A DNA stretch of 64,000 bases from positions 248,001 through 312,000 of the forward strand of contig NZ_JASJOR010000003.1 in the NCBI RefSeq assembly GCF_030068545.1. The letters are read 5' to 3'. A model generated the notes under the pieces. That model was not told where the DNA came from, did not search any database, and was given only the letters and a program-made list of their open reading frames with translations. The DNA is from Xanthocytophaga flava. GTDB lineage: Bacteria; Bacteroidota; Bacteroidia; Cytophagales; 172606-1. A program made the position numbers and the translations under genes. Of the stretch, positions 1 to 10,800 are shown piece after piece; positions within the stretch are counted from its first letter, which is position 1, and each line of letters begins with the position of its first letter.

Positions 1-342
1 TGGCGATGGCGTAAAGGATCTGCCAGTATCGAGGTTTTTATTCAAACTATTCGTTTTGATAATGGTGGGAGTAGGGATTACCTCCGTATTTTCTCTCCTC
101 TTCTACAAATTCCAGCCAATGACCTGCTTTCTTTTTATCGGCATTTGTTGCAGTTAAATGATACAAATCTGGGAGTAAAAATTTCCATTATGCCTAATAG
201 TAACTGGGTATATGCTACCTATGAGCGGGATATTCGGGGGATGGACTATCATGAACTAGCAACCTGTATAGCTGATATGGAGTATTGGGCCGATACACTG
301 GATGATGAGTTGAAAAACGCATTTCCTGACTGGAACAACTGA
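1..342 (+). CDS. YbjN-domain protein, 3' part only
   Basis: The frame is open from base 1 to the TGA at 340-342, so the gene begins upstream and about 113 codons are visible. The visible protein begins W-R-W-R-K-G-S-A, followed by an alternating beta pattern, a proline-capped helix (IPANDLLSFYRHLLQLND) and a conserved-looking ER..RGMD segment before a C-terminal acidic helix. This arrangement resembles YbjN / type III secretion chaperone-like proteins, small cytoplasmic proteins of unclear function common in Bacteroidota. No in-frame ATG lies in the visible part, which agrees with a start outside the window. Family assignment is by pattern only. The 250 bases that follow hold no gene. Confidence 0.6.
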   Translation, partial: WRWRKGSASIEVFIQTIRFDNGGSRDYLRIFSPLLQIPANDLLSFYRHLLQLNDTNLGVKISIMPNSNWVYATYERDIRGMDYHELATCIADMEYWADTLDDELKNAFPDWNN

Positions 343-592
343 TATGATAAATCTGACAAAAACGTAACTGCGTTTTATAGTGAAGGTACACTGATCCATT
401 ATAAATATGTATATTTTATGTAATTCTTCTGTGTATATATTTATCTGCTGACTTTTTATTGCGTTCCTATTTAAAATATCTGGAGTCATAAATAGCATTC
501 TTATGATTGAGAATATGTGTTAGATTCTCTTTCTTAAACTTTTTGTTGGTTGTAAAGGTTACAAAAACATATACACTTATCCATACACTATT

Positions 593-1294
593 ATGTCAGA
601 TGAACAAAGCTCTGAAAAACTGGACCGTATTATAGATGCGCGTATGAAGCTGAAGGCTCGTTTTGAAGAAAAGATGAAACAGACTCCTTCGGTTTCTGAT
701 AATAAACCTTTGGGTACCGGGCCTACCAACAGACATGGTATGCCTCAGGTGCCTGTTGGGCAGCATGTAACTGAAAAGTGGCCTGTGTTAGATTTGGGAT
801 ACCAACCCAATATTCCATTAGACAAATGGAGGTTAATTGTAGATGGTGAGGTGGAAAATCCTGTAATGCTTACCTGGGATGCATTTATGGCTTTGCCTCA
901 GACAGATGATACCTCTGATTTTCATTGTGTCACTACCTGGTCAAAGTTAGATATGCACTGGAAGGGTGTTCGCTTTATGGATTTGGCTGCTTTGGTCCAA
1001 CCTAAGGAGACTGCTACACATGTTATGTGTTATGGATATGATACCTACACTACCAATATTTCTTTAGAAGAAGCTTTGAAGCCAGATGTATTGCTGGTTC
1101 ATACTGTAGATGGCACCCCCCTGCCTCTTGAACATGGAGGACCTGCTCGGGTTATTACTCCTCAATTGTATGCATGGAAGGGGTCAAAATGGATCAAACG
1201 AATTGAATTTTTATCCGCTAATCGTTTAGGATTTTGGGAAGAACGTGGTTATTCCAATACTGCTTATCCCTGGCGTAATGATAGATATAGCTGA
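593..1294 (+). CDS. Sulfite-oxidase-like molybdopterin oxidoreductase, soluble
   Basis: A 233-residue protein with the oxidoreductase molybdopterin-binding fold of sulfite oxidase and YedY (MsrP). The likely Mo-coordinating cysteine is C112 in DFHCVTTWS, and the C-terminal part carries the family's GGPAR and KGSKWIKRIEF segments. Residues 1-50 are a charged helical extension with no Sec or Tat signal, so unlike MsrP it should act in the cytoplasm. This matches the short 'sulfite oxidase-like oxidoreductase' subfamily, whose substrate is not known. It begins at ATG 593. It stands alone, ends at a strong hairpin, and faces a convergent gene. No partner haem membrane subunit (MsrQ) is adjacent. 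Confidence 0.88.
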   Translation: MSDEQSSEKLDRIIDARMKLKARFEEKMKQTPSVSDNKPLGTGPTNRHGMPQVPVGQHVTEKWPVLDLGYQPNIPLDKWRLIVDGEVENPVMLTWDAFMALPQTDDTSDFHCVTTWSKLDMHWKGVRFMDLAALVQPKETATHVMCYGYDTYTTNISLEEALKPDVLLVHTVDGTPLPLEHGGPARVITPQLYAWKGSKWIKRIEFLSANRLGFWEERGYSNTAYPWRNDRYS

Positions 1295-1304
1295 TTAGTA
1301 AAAT

Positions 1305-1337
1305 AAAATACCTCAAAGAGATCCTTTGAGGTATTTT
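1305..1337. terminator. Bidirectional intrinsic terminator
   Basis: A perfect 14-bp inverted repeat (1305-1318 and 1324-1337) with a 5-base loop. It has A-rich bases on the left and T-rich bases on the right, so it can end transcription of both the molybdoenzyme gene and the convergent MORN-repeat gene. Confidence 0.88.
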
Positions 1338-1398
1338 ATTTTAGTTGAGTTTTTTCAGGAGACTTCTTGGAAAGATTACTAATTTGATCAAAGAAAAG

Positions 1399-3291
1399 CT
1401 AAAAAGCATAACCTAGCATAATACCTAATCGCAAAGTCAACAGAAGTTTAGATTTAGGCACATTCTTAAAAATAGTATCCCATTCAGGTTTATTACTCCA
1501 TTGAGGATTATAATGGCGATAGGCGATACCTAGTCCTGCAAATCCATCTAATGTAAAACGATTGCCTTTATTCTTCTTATTTGTTCGGCTTGGATCTTGT
1601 AAAAAACGATCCCCAACCATAAAGCTATACTCATATCGATTTTCGTCTGCCTGAATAACAAGATAAGAAGAATTTATATCTTGAACATTGGCCTGATGGT
1701 TAATACCCGTAAACCGGAGCTCATGAGCTATATAGAGCATACCAAGGTTGCCATCTGGTTGATAGAATTTTTGTTTAATGCCTATAGAAAATCCTCTTGA
1801 ATATTCTACATTATCTGCAATATTATCATTGCTGGTAAAAAAAGGGTTTCTGTAAATAGTGGCTGTAAATTCATATCCAAGACGTTCGTGCATATAATAC
1901 TCAACTGACAAAGGTAGACTTGGATTTGACTGCCAGAACATAGCCAATGGATTAAGACCAACAATAAAGGCACGATATTCATTCGGCTTTGATATAAAAT
2001 GCCAGTTGTGTTTTCTGGGAAGTCGTAACGAAGGTTTATTGTAAGGTTGATTTACACGTGTTATAGTATCTGTAATGATTACAGAATCAGTTGGGTTAAT
2101 ACTGGCAACTGGTATTTCATTTTCATAAAATGCCTCATAGTAGCCAGCAACGCCTCCATCAGGTTTGTATAATGTCCAGAGTCCTACACGTTTGTCATTT
2201 TCGAGATGACCCTCCATACGGGGCTTTCCATCTTTATAGATACCCTTATATAATCCTTTGCCATCAACGAAGACACACTGGCCTTCCAATGTTCCATCAT
2301 CTTCATAAAAATACTGCCATTCACCTTCATATAAACCGTTCCGAACGGAACCTTTGGCTTTTAATTTGCCATTTTCATGGTATTCTATATAATTGCCATC
2401 TTGTTGTGTATGATTTAAAGCTCCTCGTGTAGTCCCATTTGTATAAAATAGATTCCAGATTCCATCTTCTTTTCCTCCAGATTTTTTTCCTTCCGCTGCT
2501 ATGGCTCCATTGGGATGATAATACTTCCATTTGCCTTCCTGTATTCCATTTTTGTATTCTCCTTCCTGAATCAATTTTTCATTTTCATCATAAAACTGCC
2601 ACAACCCTTCTCGTACTCCTTCTTTTTCTGGACCCTTGGCTTTGAGTTTTCCATTTTCGTAATAATAACTCCATAGGCTGTCACTTTTTCCATGGGTAAG
2701 TAATCCCTGCATGCGAATAGTACCGGATGCATAAAATTCCCGGTACCAGCCATTATCATTATTTAGTGTGGCTTCTGCTTTCTTTTTACCATCCTCATAG
2801 AAATATTCCCACAATCCTTCTTTGTGATCATTGATATAGGTACCACGGTTTTTCAGATTCCCACTCTCATAATAATAACTCCATTGGTTGGTGCGAATCT
2901 CATTTTGAAGGGTTCCTTCCATTTGAAGGTTTCCATTTTCATAATAGTAGCTCCATATACCATTTTTCCTGGCATTCTGCCAATTGCCTTTTATTTTTAG
3001 TTTACCATTTTCATAATAATAGGTCCAGTTTCCATCAGGAACTCCTTTCTTATAAGTCCCTCTGGATCGTACTTTCCCATTTGCATAGTAATTTTCGTAT
3101 GGCCCTTGTAAATAAGGAGGCTTGGTGTTGGAAATAGTATATTTCTCTTTTACATGTTCTTTACCTTTATCATAATAGGTAATTACCTGTTTGGTCTGAG
3201 CTTTCACGACAGGGCATAAGAATAACATGAGCCATATACTTACAATGGCTAAAAGTGTACTATTTACCGTTTGAGAATCGGTAACAATCAT
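1399..3291 (-). CDS. Exported MORN_2 / YwqK-type repeat protein with C-terminal barrel-like domain
   Basis: This 630-residue protein begins with a Sec signal peptide (hydrophobic core STLLAIVSIWLMLFL, probable cleavage after VVKA). About 14 repeats of 22-24 residues follow (about residues 60-390) with consensus G.W.YYYENGKLKAKG.y.nG, the MORN_2 pattern also called 'YwqK family antitoxin'. From about residue 430 the repeats give way to alternating aromatic beta strands ending in LGIMLGYAF, with a C-terminal phenylalanine as in outer-membrane barrels. The family name does not show that this is an antitoxin. A cell-surface or outer-membrane role is inferred. It lies just downstream of the tryptophan dioxygenase gene on the same strand (77-bp gap containing a CTCCAG/CTGGAG hairpin at 3317-3342), so co-transcription is uncertain. 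Confidence 0.82.
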   Translation of the reverse strand: MIVTDSQTVNSTLLAIVSIWLMLFLCPVVKAQTKQVITYYDKGKEHVKEKYTISNTKPPYLQGPYENYYANGKVRSRGTYKKGVPDGNWTYYYENGKLKIKGNWQNARKNGIWSYYYENGNLQMEGTLQNEIRTNQWSYYYESGNLKNRGTYINDHKEGLWEYFYEDGKKKAEATLNNDNGWYREFYASGTIRMQGLLTHGKSDSLWSYYYENGKLKAKGPEKEGVREGLWQFYDENEKLIQEGEYKNGIQEGKWKYYHPNGAIAAEGKKSGGKEDGIWNLFYTNGTTRGALNHTQQDGNYIEYHENGKLKAKGSVRNGLYEGEWQYFYEDDGTLEGQCVFVDGKGLYKGIYKDGKPRMEGHLENDKRVGLWTLYKPDGGVAGYYEAFYENEIPVASINPTDSVIITDTITRVNQPYNKPSLRLPRKHNWHFISKPNEYRAFIVGLNPLAMFWQSNPSLPLSVEYYMHERLGYEFTATIYRNPFFTSNDNIADNVEYSRGFSIGIKQKFYQPDGNLGMLYIAHELRFTGINHQANVQDINSSYLVIQADENRYEYSFMVGDRFLQDPSRTNKKNKGNRFTLDGFAGLGIAYRHYNPQWSNKPEWDTIFKNVPKSKLLLTLRLGIMLGYAF

Positions 3292-3368
3292 CTGCTCAAA
3301 ATAAAATTTGCTAATTCTCCAGTTTGAGTTATTTGTCTGGAGGATTTCTAAAATTAAAAAATAGGCTA

Positions 3369-4340
3369 TTAAATAGTTTGAATAACCTCATCTACCCAAC
3401 TCTTGCCCCATTCAACTTTTTCTTCTTCCGACCACAGTTCTGGGTAGAAAATACGTTTTTGGAAGCGTGGAGGAAGGTATTGTTGCCAGTTGGTTCCGCC
3501 AGTTGCTGCAATTACTTTTTGATCTTTGTGAAGATAACGGGCTGCTGATTTATAATGTGCCAGTGTCCAGTTTACATTGGCTAATGCATCAAATCTGCGT
3601 AGAGCATTAATTAATTCAGAACTTTCGCCTTGTTCTAATGTAATCTTTCTATAACGCATCCAGAGGTTTTTACTCTCATACTCTTCAGCTAATTTAATTA
3701 ATGTTTCAGCATATTTTTTCTCAAATTGCTTAAGAGTTAACGTCTTTTGCTTAGTTGCCAGTTCTGTAGCTCCCATTTTCCAATACAAATGCTCATAAAG
3801 CTCAGCAATGGTAGAATCAGAAGGAAGTTGATGGCGCTGCTCAATTTCGACCAGATTACGAAATCGTGTTGCTCCAATCTCTATCATCCGGTATTGCACA
3901 GATTGAAATCCGCTTGCAGGAAGCAAGGACATTCGATATTGTAAAAACTGAGACTTATCCATTCCTTCAATCATTACATCAAAGGATTGCACGAGAATCT
4001 CAAAGTAACGGCATATTCGTTTTATTCTTTCTGTAAAGAATGCTATCGTCAGTGCTTCGTTATTGGCAATTTGCTGTATCTCCCATAATACCAATTTAAA
4101 ATAAAGTTCGGTAGATTGGTGAAACGTAATGAATATCATCTCATCTGGGAAGTCTGTTCTGGGATTTTGCAGAGATAACAACGTATCCAGATGGACATAA
4201 TCCCAGTAAGTCAGATAGTCTGCATAGAGCAGACCCTGCAGATAGGAAGGCATATCCTGACCCATTGCTGCATATTTTTCTTCCAGGGCTTTTAAAAGTT
4301 CGTCTACCTTTTGTTGTGAATTTGTTGAGTTCTGCTCCAT
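3369..4340 (-). CDS. kynA: Tryptophan 2,3-dioxygenase
   Basis: This haem enzyme oxidises L-tryptophan to N-formylkynurenine, the first step of the kynurenine route. The 323-residue protein shows the family landmarks: FHQSTELYFK with the active-site His (H74, equivalent to His55 of the Xanthomonas enzyme), the RMSLLPASGFQSVQYR segment, the proximal haem ligand His (H262 in NWTLAHYKSA), and the substrate-loop motif ATGGTNWQQYLP near residues 278-289. Length is in the usual range. It begins at ATG 4340. No kynureninase, formamidase or 3-hydroxyanthranilate genes are adjacent, so the rest of the pathway, if present, is elsewhere. A weak hairpin at 3317-3342 lies after the stop. Confidence 0.93.
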   Translation of the reverse strand: MEQNSTNSQQKVDELLKALEEKYAAMGQDMPSYLQGLLYADYLTYWDYVHLDTLLSLQNPRTDFPDEMIFITFHQSTELYFKLVLWEIQQIANNEALTIAFFTERIKRICRYFEILVQSFDVMIEGMDKSQFLQYRMSLLPASGFQSVQYRMIEIGATRFRNLVEIEQRHQLPSDSTIAELYEHLYWKMGATELATKQKTLTLKQFEKKYAETLIKLAEEYESKNLWMRYRKITLEQGESSELINALRRFDALANVNWTLAHYKSAARYLHKDQKVIAATGGTNWQQYLPPRFQKRIFYPELWSEEEKVEWGKSWVDEVIQTI

Positions 4341-4991
4341 ATGACTTATATATCAAAGACTATACAATTCCGAGTATGTTTCTCAGAGTTGGAATAAATG
4401 TAAAGTTTTCAAAATTACACAAAATACATTCGATATGATTTTTTTGATCCTATTTATTGATCCGTTAGACAATTGTTAGGTTACATATTGCTCAGTTATA
4501 GATTGTTATTTTATGAGGCATTAGTAATAGAATTAGTATACTGATCAACGTAAGATATAGACGAATTGTGTATCTAAGACAAGATTTAGTGAAGTGGGAT
4601 TATTTTAATAGATTAAAAGGATAATTTGCAAATAAACTCTATCTGGTTTGTATTTATTGAATTTTATTAAAAATTTCCATTTTTTAAATGTTGAAAAATT
4701 ATTTTATTATATTGAAATGGTTTTCTTTTATACTTATTTTGACATACTTTGTGATATATAAACTATGCTCTGTCTCTGTAACGAGGGTTTAGCAAAAATT
4801 TTTGCAAATTCAAATACTTACAATTTAATTGTGACATTGACCCATTTTTTAGCTGTACAGGCAGAGCATTTTTATACTAATTTCCTTCTTCAAAGAAAAA
4901 GCGGGTATGGATATGGCTTGTGTTTGAGGAGAATGACTACATGTGATAGATACTAAAATGATACCTGGTTCTTTGTAAATAAATTATTTTG
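4341..4991. other. AT-rich intergenic region
   Basis: About 650 very AT-rich bases between the leftward dioxygenase gene and a rightward small gene. Promoters for both must lie here, but no convincing -33/-7 pair, repeat or RNA gene was found. Confidence 0.5.
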
Positions 4992-5435
4992 ATGGCGATG
5001 GTAATTTCTATGGATGTTTCTGCTACAGAGGAATTGTATAGTGACCAGTATACTACTGTCTATTTTTTGTTAGTTCAAAAAATAGCTGTTGTTAAAGTAC
5101 ATAATGCTTTTGTACCCATGAGCAACTATAGAGAAGCCTTGAGGCAAATTGCAGGATTTGCAGAACAAAGGCAGATAAATAAGTTGATTATTGATGCCCA
5201 GAACTTAGTGGCTTACCATCGTCCTTCAGTAGATTGGAGCTTTACAGATTGGAAACGGCAAGCATTTAATTATGGACTTTCTGTCTATTGTTATGTCTTA
5301 CCTAGAAATGAAGAATATCAGAAGAAGTTGAAAAATGAGATACAACGGATTAATAATGCGAATCCAGAGCTTGGATTCTTAAAACAGATCCGAATTTCTT
5401 TTTGTGACTCTCTGGATGAAGCTATAATGGAATAG
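4992..5435 (+). CDS. Small conserved-looking cytoplasmic protein, unknown function
   Basis: A protein of about 147 residues without signal peptide or membrane segment. Its alternating pattern (strand at TVYFLLVQKIAVVKV, helix YREALRQIAGFAEQ, strand INKLIIDAQN, a Trp-rich segment, strand YGLSVYCYVLP, helix) suggests an alpha/beta STAS- or SpoIIAA-like fold common as unannotated Bacteroidota proteins, but no family motif was recognised. Three in-frame ATGs occur at 4992, 4998 and 5010; the first is given. It ends five bases from the convergent purU stop, with a small inverted repeat (5430-5435 / 5441-5446) covering the junction. Confidence 0.6.
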   Translation: MAMVISMDVSATEELYSDQYTTVYFLLVQKIAVVKVHNAFVPMSNYREALRQIAGFAEQRQINKLIIDAQNLVAYHRPSVDWSFTDWKRQAFNYGLSVYCYVLPRNEEYQKKLKNEIQRINNANPELGFLKQIRISFCDSLDEAIME

Positions 5436-5440
5436 TTTAC

Positions 5441-6289
5441 CTATTCAAATATTATTGTCTTATTTCCTTTGATAAAGACGCGATCTTCCAGTACAAGTTT
5501 TAGTGCTTTAGCCAGTACAATTTTCTCAACGTCATGACCTGCCTGCGCCATATCTGATGCCGTTTTGGAGTGATCAACATGAATAACATCCTGCATGATG
5601 ATAGGACCTTCGTCCAAATCCTCATTGACAAAATGTGCTGTAGCGCCTATAATCTTTACACCTCTTTCAAATGCTTGTTTGTATGGATTGGCTCCAATAA
5701 ATGCAGGCAGGAACGAATGATGAATGTTTATCATTCGATTGGTATACTGGCTTGTGAATGCAGGCGTTAATATTCTCATATACTTAGCTAGAATTACATA
5801 ATCTGGTTGATATAATTGAATGGTTTTCAGTACTTCTGTCTCATGATCTTCCCGTGATAGGTGTTCATGTGAAATAAAATGAAACGGAACAGAGAATCGT
5901 TCTGTAAGTTCTTGCAGCAGGGTATGATTGCTGATAACTGCAAGTATATCCATAGTAAGATCCTGAAATTTATTACGTATCAGTAAGTCACTCAAACAAT
6001 GGTGTTCTTTGGTGGCTAAGATAACTACCTTTTTTGTTTGGGTTGTAGTAAGAGAAATTGTGCTATTATCAGGTAGAAGACCTCGTAAGCCCTGTAAAAT
6101 TTTATCAGGCTGAATATTGCCGGAAAACTCTGTCCGCATAAAGAAATGACCAGTTGTACGATCTACAAATTCATCATTTCGGATTACATTTGAATCATGA
6201 TGATAGAGTACCCCTGTAATTTTATGAACCAATCCCTTGGCATCAGGACAATCAATTCGCAAAATATAAATAGAATTGGCAGCAGACAT
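5441..6289 (-). CDS. purU: Formyltetrahydrofolate deformylase
   Basis: The enzyme hydrolyses 10-formyl-THF to THF and formate, balancing one-carbon pools and supplying formate to PurT-type purine synthesis. The 282-residue protein has an N-terminal ACT domain (about 7-80, starting YILRIDCPDAKGLVHKITG) and a formyltransferase catalytic domain (about 86-260). The catalytic triad is visible as N188 and H190 in MINIHHSFLP and D226 in VNEDLDEGPI. Length matches PurU, and the ACT domain separates it from PurN. It begins at ATG 6289. It is monocistronic and convergent with the small gene before it. Confidence 0.94.
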   Translation of the reverse strand: MSAANSIYILRIDCPDAKGLVHKITGVLYHHDSNVIRNDEFVDRTTGHFFMRTEFSGNIQPDKILQGLRGLLPDNSTISLTTTQTKKVVILATKEHHCLSDLLIRNKFQDLTMDILAVISNHTLLQELTERFSVPFHFISHEHLSREDHETEVLKTIQLYQPDYVILAKYMRILTPAFTSQYTNRMINIHHSFLPAFIGANPYKQAFERGVKIIGATAHFVNEDLDEGPIIMQDVIHVDHSKTASDMAQAGHDVEKIVLAKALKLVLEDRVFIKGNKTIIFE

Positions 6290-6511
6290 GTGAGAGTATG
6301 ATAGTATAAACTTCCGATGATAGTTGTAATGAGGGTCTTATACTGCAATGATACAGGATTCCTGGTGTAGATGATGTGTGTAAAAGGTGGAATTTTATTT
6401 AATTATTTTTTAACGCAGGATTTTTCTGGGATAAGTCGGATATTTGCAAAGGCTACTCTACTCTTGTTACAATCCAAGTAAAATGTAGAGATTTCTGTAT
6501 TTAGACTCTTA

Positions 6512-7753
6512 ATGATCATGCGTATTTTGCATACTGCAGACTGGCATATCGGACATCGTCTTCATGATAATGAACGATATGATGAACACCAACTGTTTCT
6601 GGATTGGTTGTTGACAGTTATAGAAACCTATGAAATAGATCTTTTGATAGTTGCCGGAGATATTTTTGATAATGGATATCCTTCACATGAATCACAAAGC
6701 CAGTATTATCAGTTCTTACGTGGTCTGGCTCAAACTAATTGCCGAAATACAATTATAGTTGGAGGGAATCATGATTATCCTGGAACACTGAATGCACCAC
6801 GGGATATTCTGGAATTGCTTAATATTAAGGTTATAGGAAAGGCATTTCGGGAACTTAAATACCAGATTATTCCTATCCATGATTCACAGAAGGAATTGCA
6901 GGCAGTGGTTTGTGCGGTTCCTTATCTGCGTGACAAAGATATCCGGCAAGCGATTGTAGGAGAGAGTTATGAGCAGATTGAGGAACGAATTAAGGAAGGC
7001 ATTATTAAACATTATCAGCAGTTAGCAGAAGAAGTGACTTCTTTTCGGTCTACTAATGTTCCAATTATAGCTACAGGTCATTTGTTTGCACTGGGTGGAG
7101 AACCTTCGGCTCCCTCTGAAATGAGAGAATGTAGTGAAAAACCTATTCATATTGGTACCCTGGGAAATATTTCGGCTGCTGATTTTCCGACTGTTTTTGA
7201 TTATATCGCTTTAGGACATTTACATCGGCCGCAACGAGTAAATCAGCAGGATCATATTCGTTATTCCGGTTCTCCGCTTCCATTAAGTTTTAGTGAGTTT
7301 ACAGATAAAAAGACAGTTTTGGTGCTGGAATTTACAGACAATAAGCTTACGGAGGTTGTTCCTGTAGAAGTTCCACAATGGAGACGCTTGGTGCGATTTA
7401 GAGGTACATTTGAAAAGCTGGAAAAAGATATCAAGGATTTTGATGATTCGGGGCAATTAATGCGTGTCTGGGCAGAAATCAAGGTGGAGCTGGATTACTA
7501 TGAACCTAATATTGTACAAAAACTTCAGGACCTTATTAAAGATCGTAACATAGATATACTGAAACATCAGGCTATTTATACCCATACACATTTGTCACTG
7601 GATGAACAGATTGGTTTGGAAAAGGCTTTGTATGAATTAAGTCCGGAAGAGATCTTTGAGAAAAAATGTGAAAGCGAAAGTCTTGATCCTGAAAAATATC
7701 CGGAGATGTTACAGGCGTTTCGGGAATTATTGGAAGATGAAGACCATTCCTGA
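6512..7753 (+). CDS. sbcD: SbcD (Mre11-type) nuclease subunit
   Basis: The Mn-dependent phosphodiesterase subunit of the SbcCD complex, which processes DNA hairpins, palindromes and protein-blocked ends. Metallophosphoesterase motifs are intact in the 413-residue protein: TADWHIGH (D10, H12), GDIFD (D50), GGNHD (N86-H87-D88), TGH and GHLH (about residues 187 and 232). The C-terminal third forms the capping domain. ATG codons at 6512 and 6518 are both possible (M-I-M-R-I-L-H); most SbcD proteins begin at the second. sbcC follows after 89 bp on the same strand, so the two are likely co-transcribed. Its substrate preference is relevant because the window is rich in long palindromes. Confidence 0.94.
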   Translation: MIMRILHTADWHIGHRLHDNERYDEHQLFLDWLLTVIETYEIDLLIVAGDIFDNGYPSHESQSQYYQFLRGLAQTNCRNTIIVGGNHDYPGTLNAPRDILELLNIKVIGKAFRELKYQIIPIHDSQKELQAVVCAVPYLRDKDIRQAIVGESYEQIEERIKEGIIKHYQQLAEEVTSFRSTNVPIIATGHLFALGGEPSAPSEMRECSEKPIHIGTLGNISAADFPTVFDYIALGHLHRPQRVNQQDHIRYSGSPLPLSFSEFTDKKTVLVLEFTDNKLTEVVPVEVPQWRRLVRFRGTFEKLEKDIKDFDDSGQLMRVWAEIKVELDYYEPNIVQKLQDLIKDRNIDILKHQAIYTHTHLSLDEQIGLEKALYELSPEEIFEKKCESESLDPEKYPEMLQAFRELLEDEDHS

Positions 7754-7842
7754 GTTTAATTCTGTTTCTGCGATTTATTAAAACTTACAGACAACCAGTT
7801 TTATTGGTTATCTGAATACCACCTACTGCTTATAATCAACGA

Positions 7843-10800
7843 ATGAAAATTTTAAGTATCCGCCTGAAAAATATTAATTCTCTTAGAGGCGAGCATTATA
7901 TTCCATTTCATGAAAGCCCAATTGCCGATTCGGGTCTATTTGCTATTGTTGGGCGAACCGGTGCAGGGAAAACATCTATTCTGGATGCTATTACCCTGGC
8001 GTTGTATGGTTATGCACCACGATTTGGAATTGATAAAGCAGAGAAGATAATGAGTTATCATACTACGGATTGTTTTGCTGAAGTAGAATTTGAAACCAAA
8101 GAAAAACGATACCGTAGCAAGTGGTCATTATGGCGTAGCAGAAACAAGCTGGATGGAGATCTGCAACCCCCAAAAATGGAATTAACTGATCTGGAAACAG
8201 ATCAGATTATGGAATCTAAACTGACAGATGTTCGGGAAAGGGTAACTGCTTTGACAGGTTTAGATTACCAGCGTTTTTTGCGGTCTGTAATGCTTGCTCA
8301 AGGTGATTTTGCGGCATTTCTGAAAGCAAAAGAAAGTGATAAAGGTGAACTTTTAGAAAAAATTACAGGGACAGACTTATATACCAGACTTTCACAAAAA
8401 GCCTATCAGCGAAAAAAATCAGAGGTAGAGAAGTTAAAAGATTGGGAGCGGAAGCTGGATACCACCTCTTTGCTGACCGAGATACAGCAAGATGAAATTC
8501 GTAATAAGCTTGAGATGCTTACCAAGCAAAAGGGAACTTTATCTGAAGAACTTAAACTTTTGGAATCCCAACGCCAGTGGCTTGCCCGTATCCAGGAACT
8601 GACCGCTCAGCGTAATCACATACAACAACAGATTTCTACACTGGAGTTAGAGAAAACTAACCTCAAACAGGAGTTTCGTAAACTGGAATTACACCAAAAA
8701 GCTGTATCCTATCGAACTCCTCTTGCTGAAATTCAAGTGCTTCAGTCTACTATCTATAATATAGAGAAAGATATACGTGAGTTGTATTCAGTTCTGCCTG
8801 TTGAAGAAACAGCTACACTGGAGGCTGAACAGGCTTTGGCAAATATTCGTCAATATATCTCCGAATTAAATGCAGAGCAGGAGGTGAGTCTGCCTAGATT
8901 GGAAAAAGCTATTTTGCTTGAGAAAGATATTGAAAACTTCCAGCTACGATTCAATGAAATTCAACAGGATTTGACTGAGCAGAAAAAAAAGGTTCAGTCA
9001 ATGAAACCGGTGCAAGACTTTATCGGGATTTCGAATGACAGGAAAGAAATTGAGTCGCAAAGCAAAAAAATTGCAGCAGCTATACAGGAAAGAATCCAGA
9101 CATTACGGGAGTTACTAAAACAGCAGGATAAAGAATCACTCACAAATACCGAGATACAATTAGGTGAAACACTGGAGGTATGGAATGAGCAACTGAGTCG
9201 ATCAAAATACTATCTGGAAGAGTTTCAGTTGCTGGAGCAATTACGACATCAGTTCAGACAACTAAAAGAAACTTCAGAGCAGAGCGAAAAGGAGATAGAA
9301 ACTTTACAAATCCAGGAAAGTTCTGCCAAAGAGAGAGTAGCAGATTTGAGAAAAATCTATGAGCTGGAATTGAAAATCCAGAACTATGAGAAAGCACGTA
9401 TATTATTGAAACCTGGCGAAGCATGTCCATTATGTGGCTCCGTACATCATCCCTTTGTAGAGAATGGATATACTCAACAGGTGAATAAGGCTCAGCAGGA
9501 TCTGGAATTCCAGCAGACAATTCATGATGAGATGGTTAGAAAAATTCAGTCAATGAAAGAATTGCTGAGTCAGAATAAGGGAAATATGCTACTACTGGCT
9601 GAACAAGGAAAGAAGGATAAAGAAAAACTGGATAGAATTCGTTTGGAGTATCAGAAAGCTGCAGATTTTTTGGAAAATAAAATAGATATACAGGATCTGG
9701 ATTCTATTCAGAGAATGATAAAAAATGTTGCGGATACCAGAATAAGCCTTCGTAGCCAATTACAGATATATGATCAATTGCAAAGTGAGGTTACTTATCT
9801 GGAAGAGAAATATAAGCTCAATCAGCTGTGGTTGCGATTAATAGATGATACAGAACAGCTTGAACGTCTTAAGACCGAACGAAGACGTTTGATAGGAGAT
9901 AAAGATCCTCAGCAAGAAAAGAAACAGCTTGTTCAAAAGATGAAAGTTGCAGAAGATAAGAAGCAAACTGTTGAATATCAGTATAATGAAAAGGTTAATT
10001 CTTATAAGGTAAAGACCCGGCAGTTAGAAGATAGGGAGAAAATGCTGGAGCATGAAGTGAAGCTGGTTTCACAGAAAGAAGAAAGGTTATTAAAGAATCT
10101 GGTGAAAGAATCTTTTGATAGTATCGAAGCGTTACGGGAAGTACTATTGGATGAAGAGACTGAAGCTATTCTTCTTAAAAAGAAAGATCAGATAGATACA
10201 TTATTGAACCAATTGCATGGAGCCTGGAAACAAACAGAGAAAACATTAGAAGGTTTAACAAATGAAGTGCTTACCGACCAGGACTATACTCAGATACAAA
10301 CACAGATAACTGCCTCTCAAATTGCCCTTGAACAGGTAATTACTGAGCATACATTGCTTCTACAGGCACTTGACAATCACACCAAGACTGCCCTGAGGAA
10401 CAAAGATGTCGAAACTGCCATTCTCAATCAGAAAAAAGAACTGGAGAGATGGTCAGCACTGGATAGTTTGATTGGTTCTGCCGGAGGAGCAGAGTTTAAC
10501 ACCTTTGCACAAGGACTTACCTTGGCTCAATTGGTACAGTTGGCTAATCGGTATCTGGATCAGTTAAATCCACGTTACCAGATTCGTCGTATTCCAAAAA
10601 CAGATTTGGAATTGGAAATAATAGATCGGGATCAGGCAGATAATATTCGTCCTGTTAAGACACTTTCCGGGGGAGAAACCTTTCTGGTAAGCCTTGCATT
10701 AGCGTTAGGATTATCTGACATCGCAGGACGGAAAACACGTATTGAATCTTTGTTTATTGATGAAGGGTTTGGAACGTTAGATCCACAGGCATTAGATGTT

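Noticed and set aside
1399..3291. Toxin-antitoxin locus based on the 'YwqK antitoxin' family name
   Set aside because: The protein is exported and long, with no small toxin gene next to it; the name reflects repeat similarity only.
4765..4956. 63-codon open frame in the gap after the dioxygenase gene
   Set aside because: Composition is that of AT-rich intergenic DNA; there is no motif and no spacing to a promoter.
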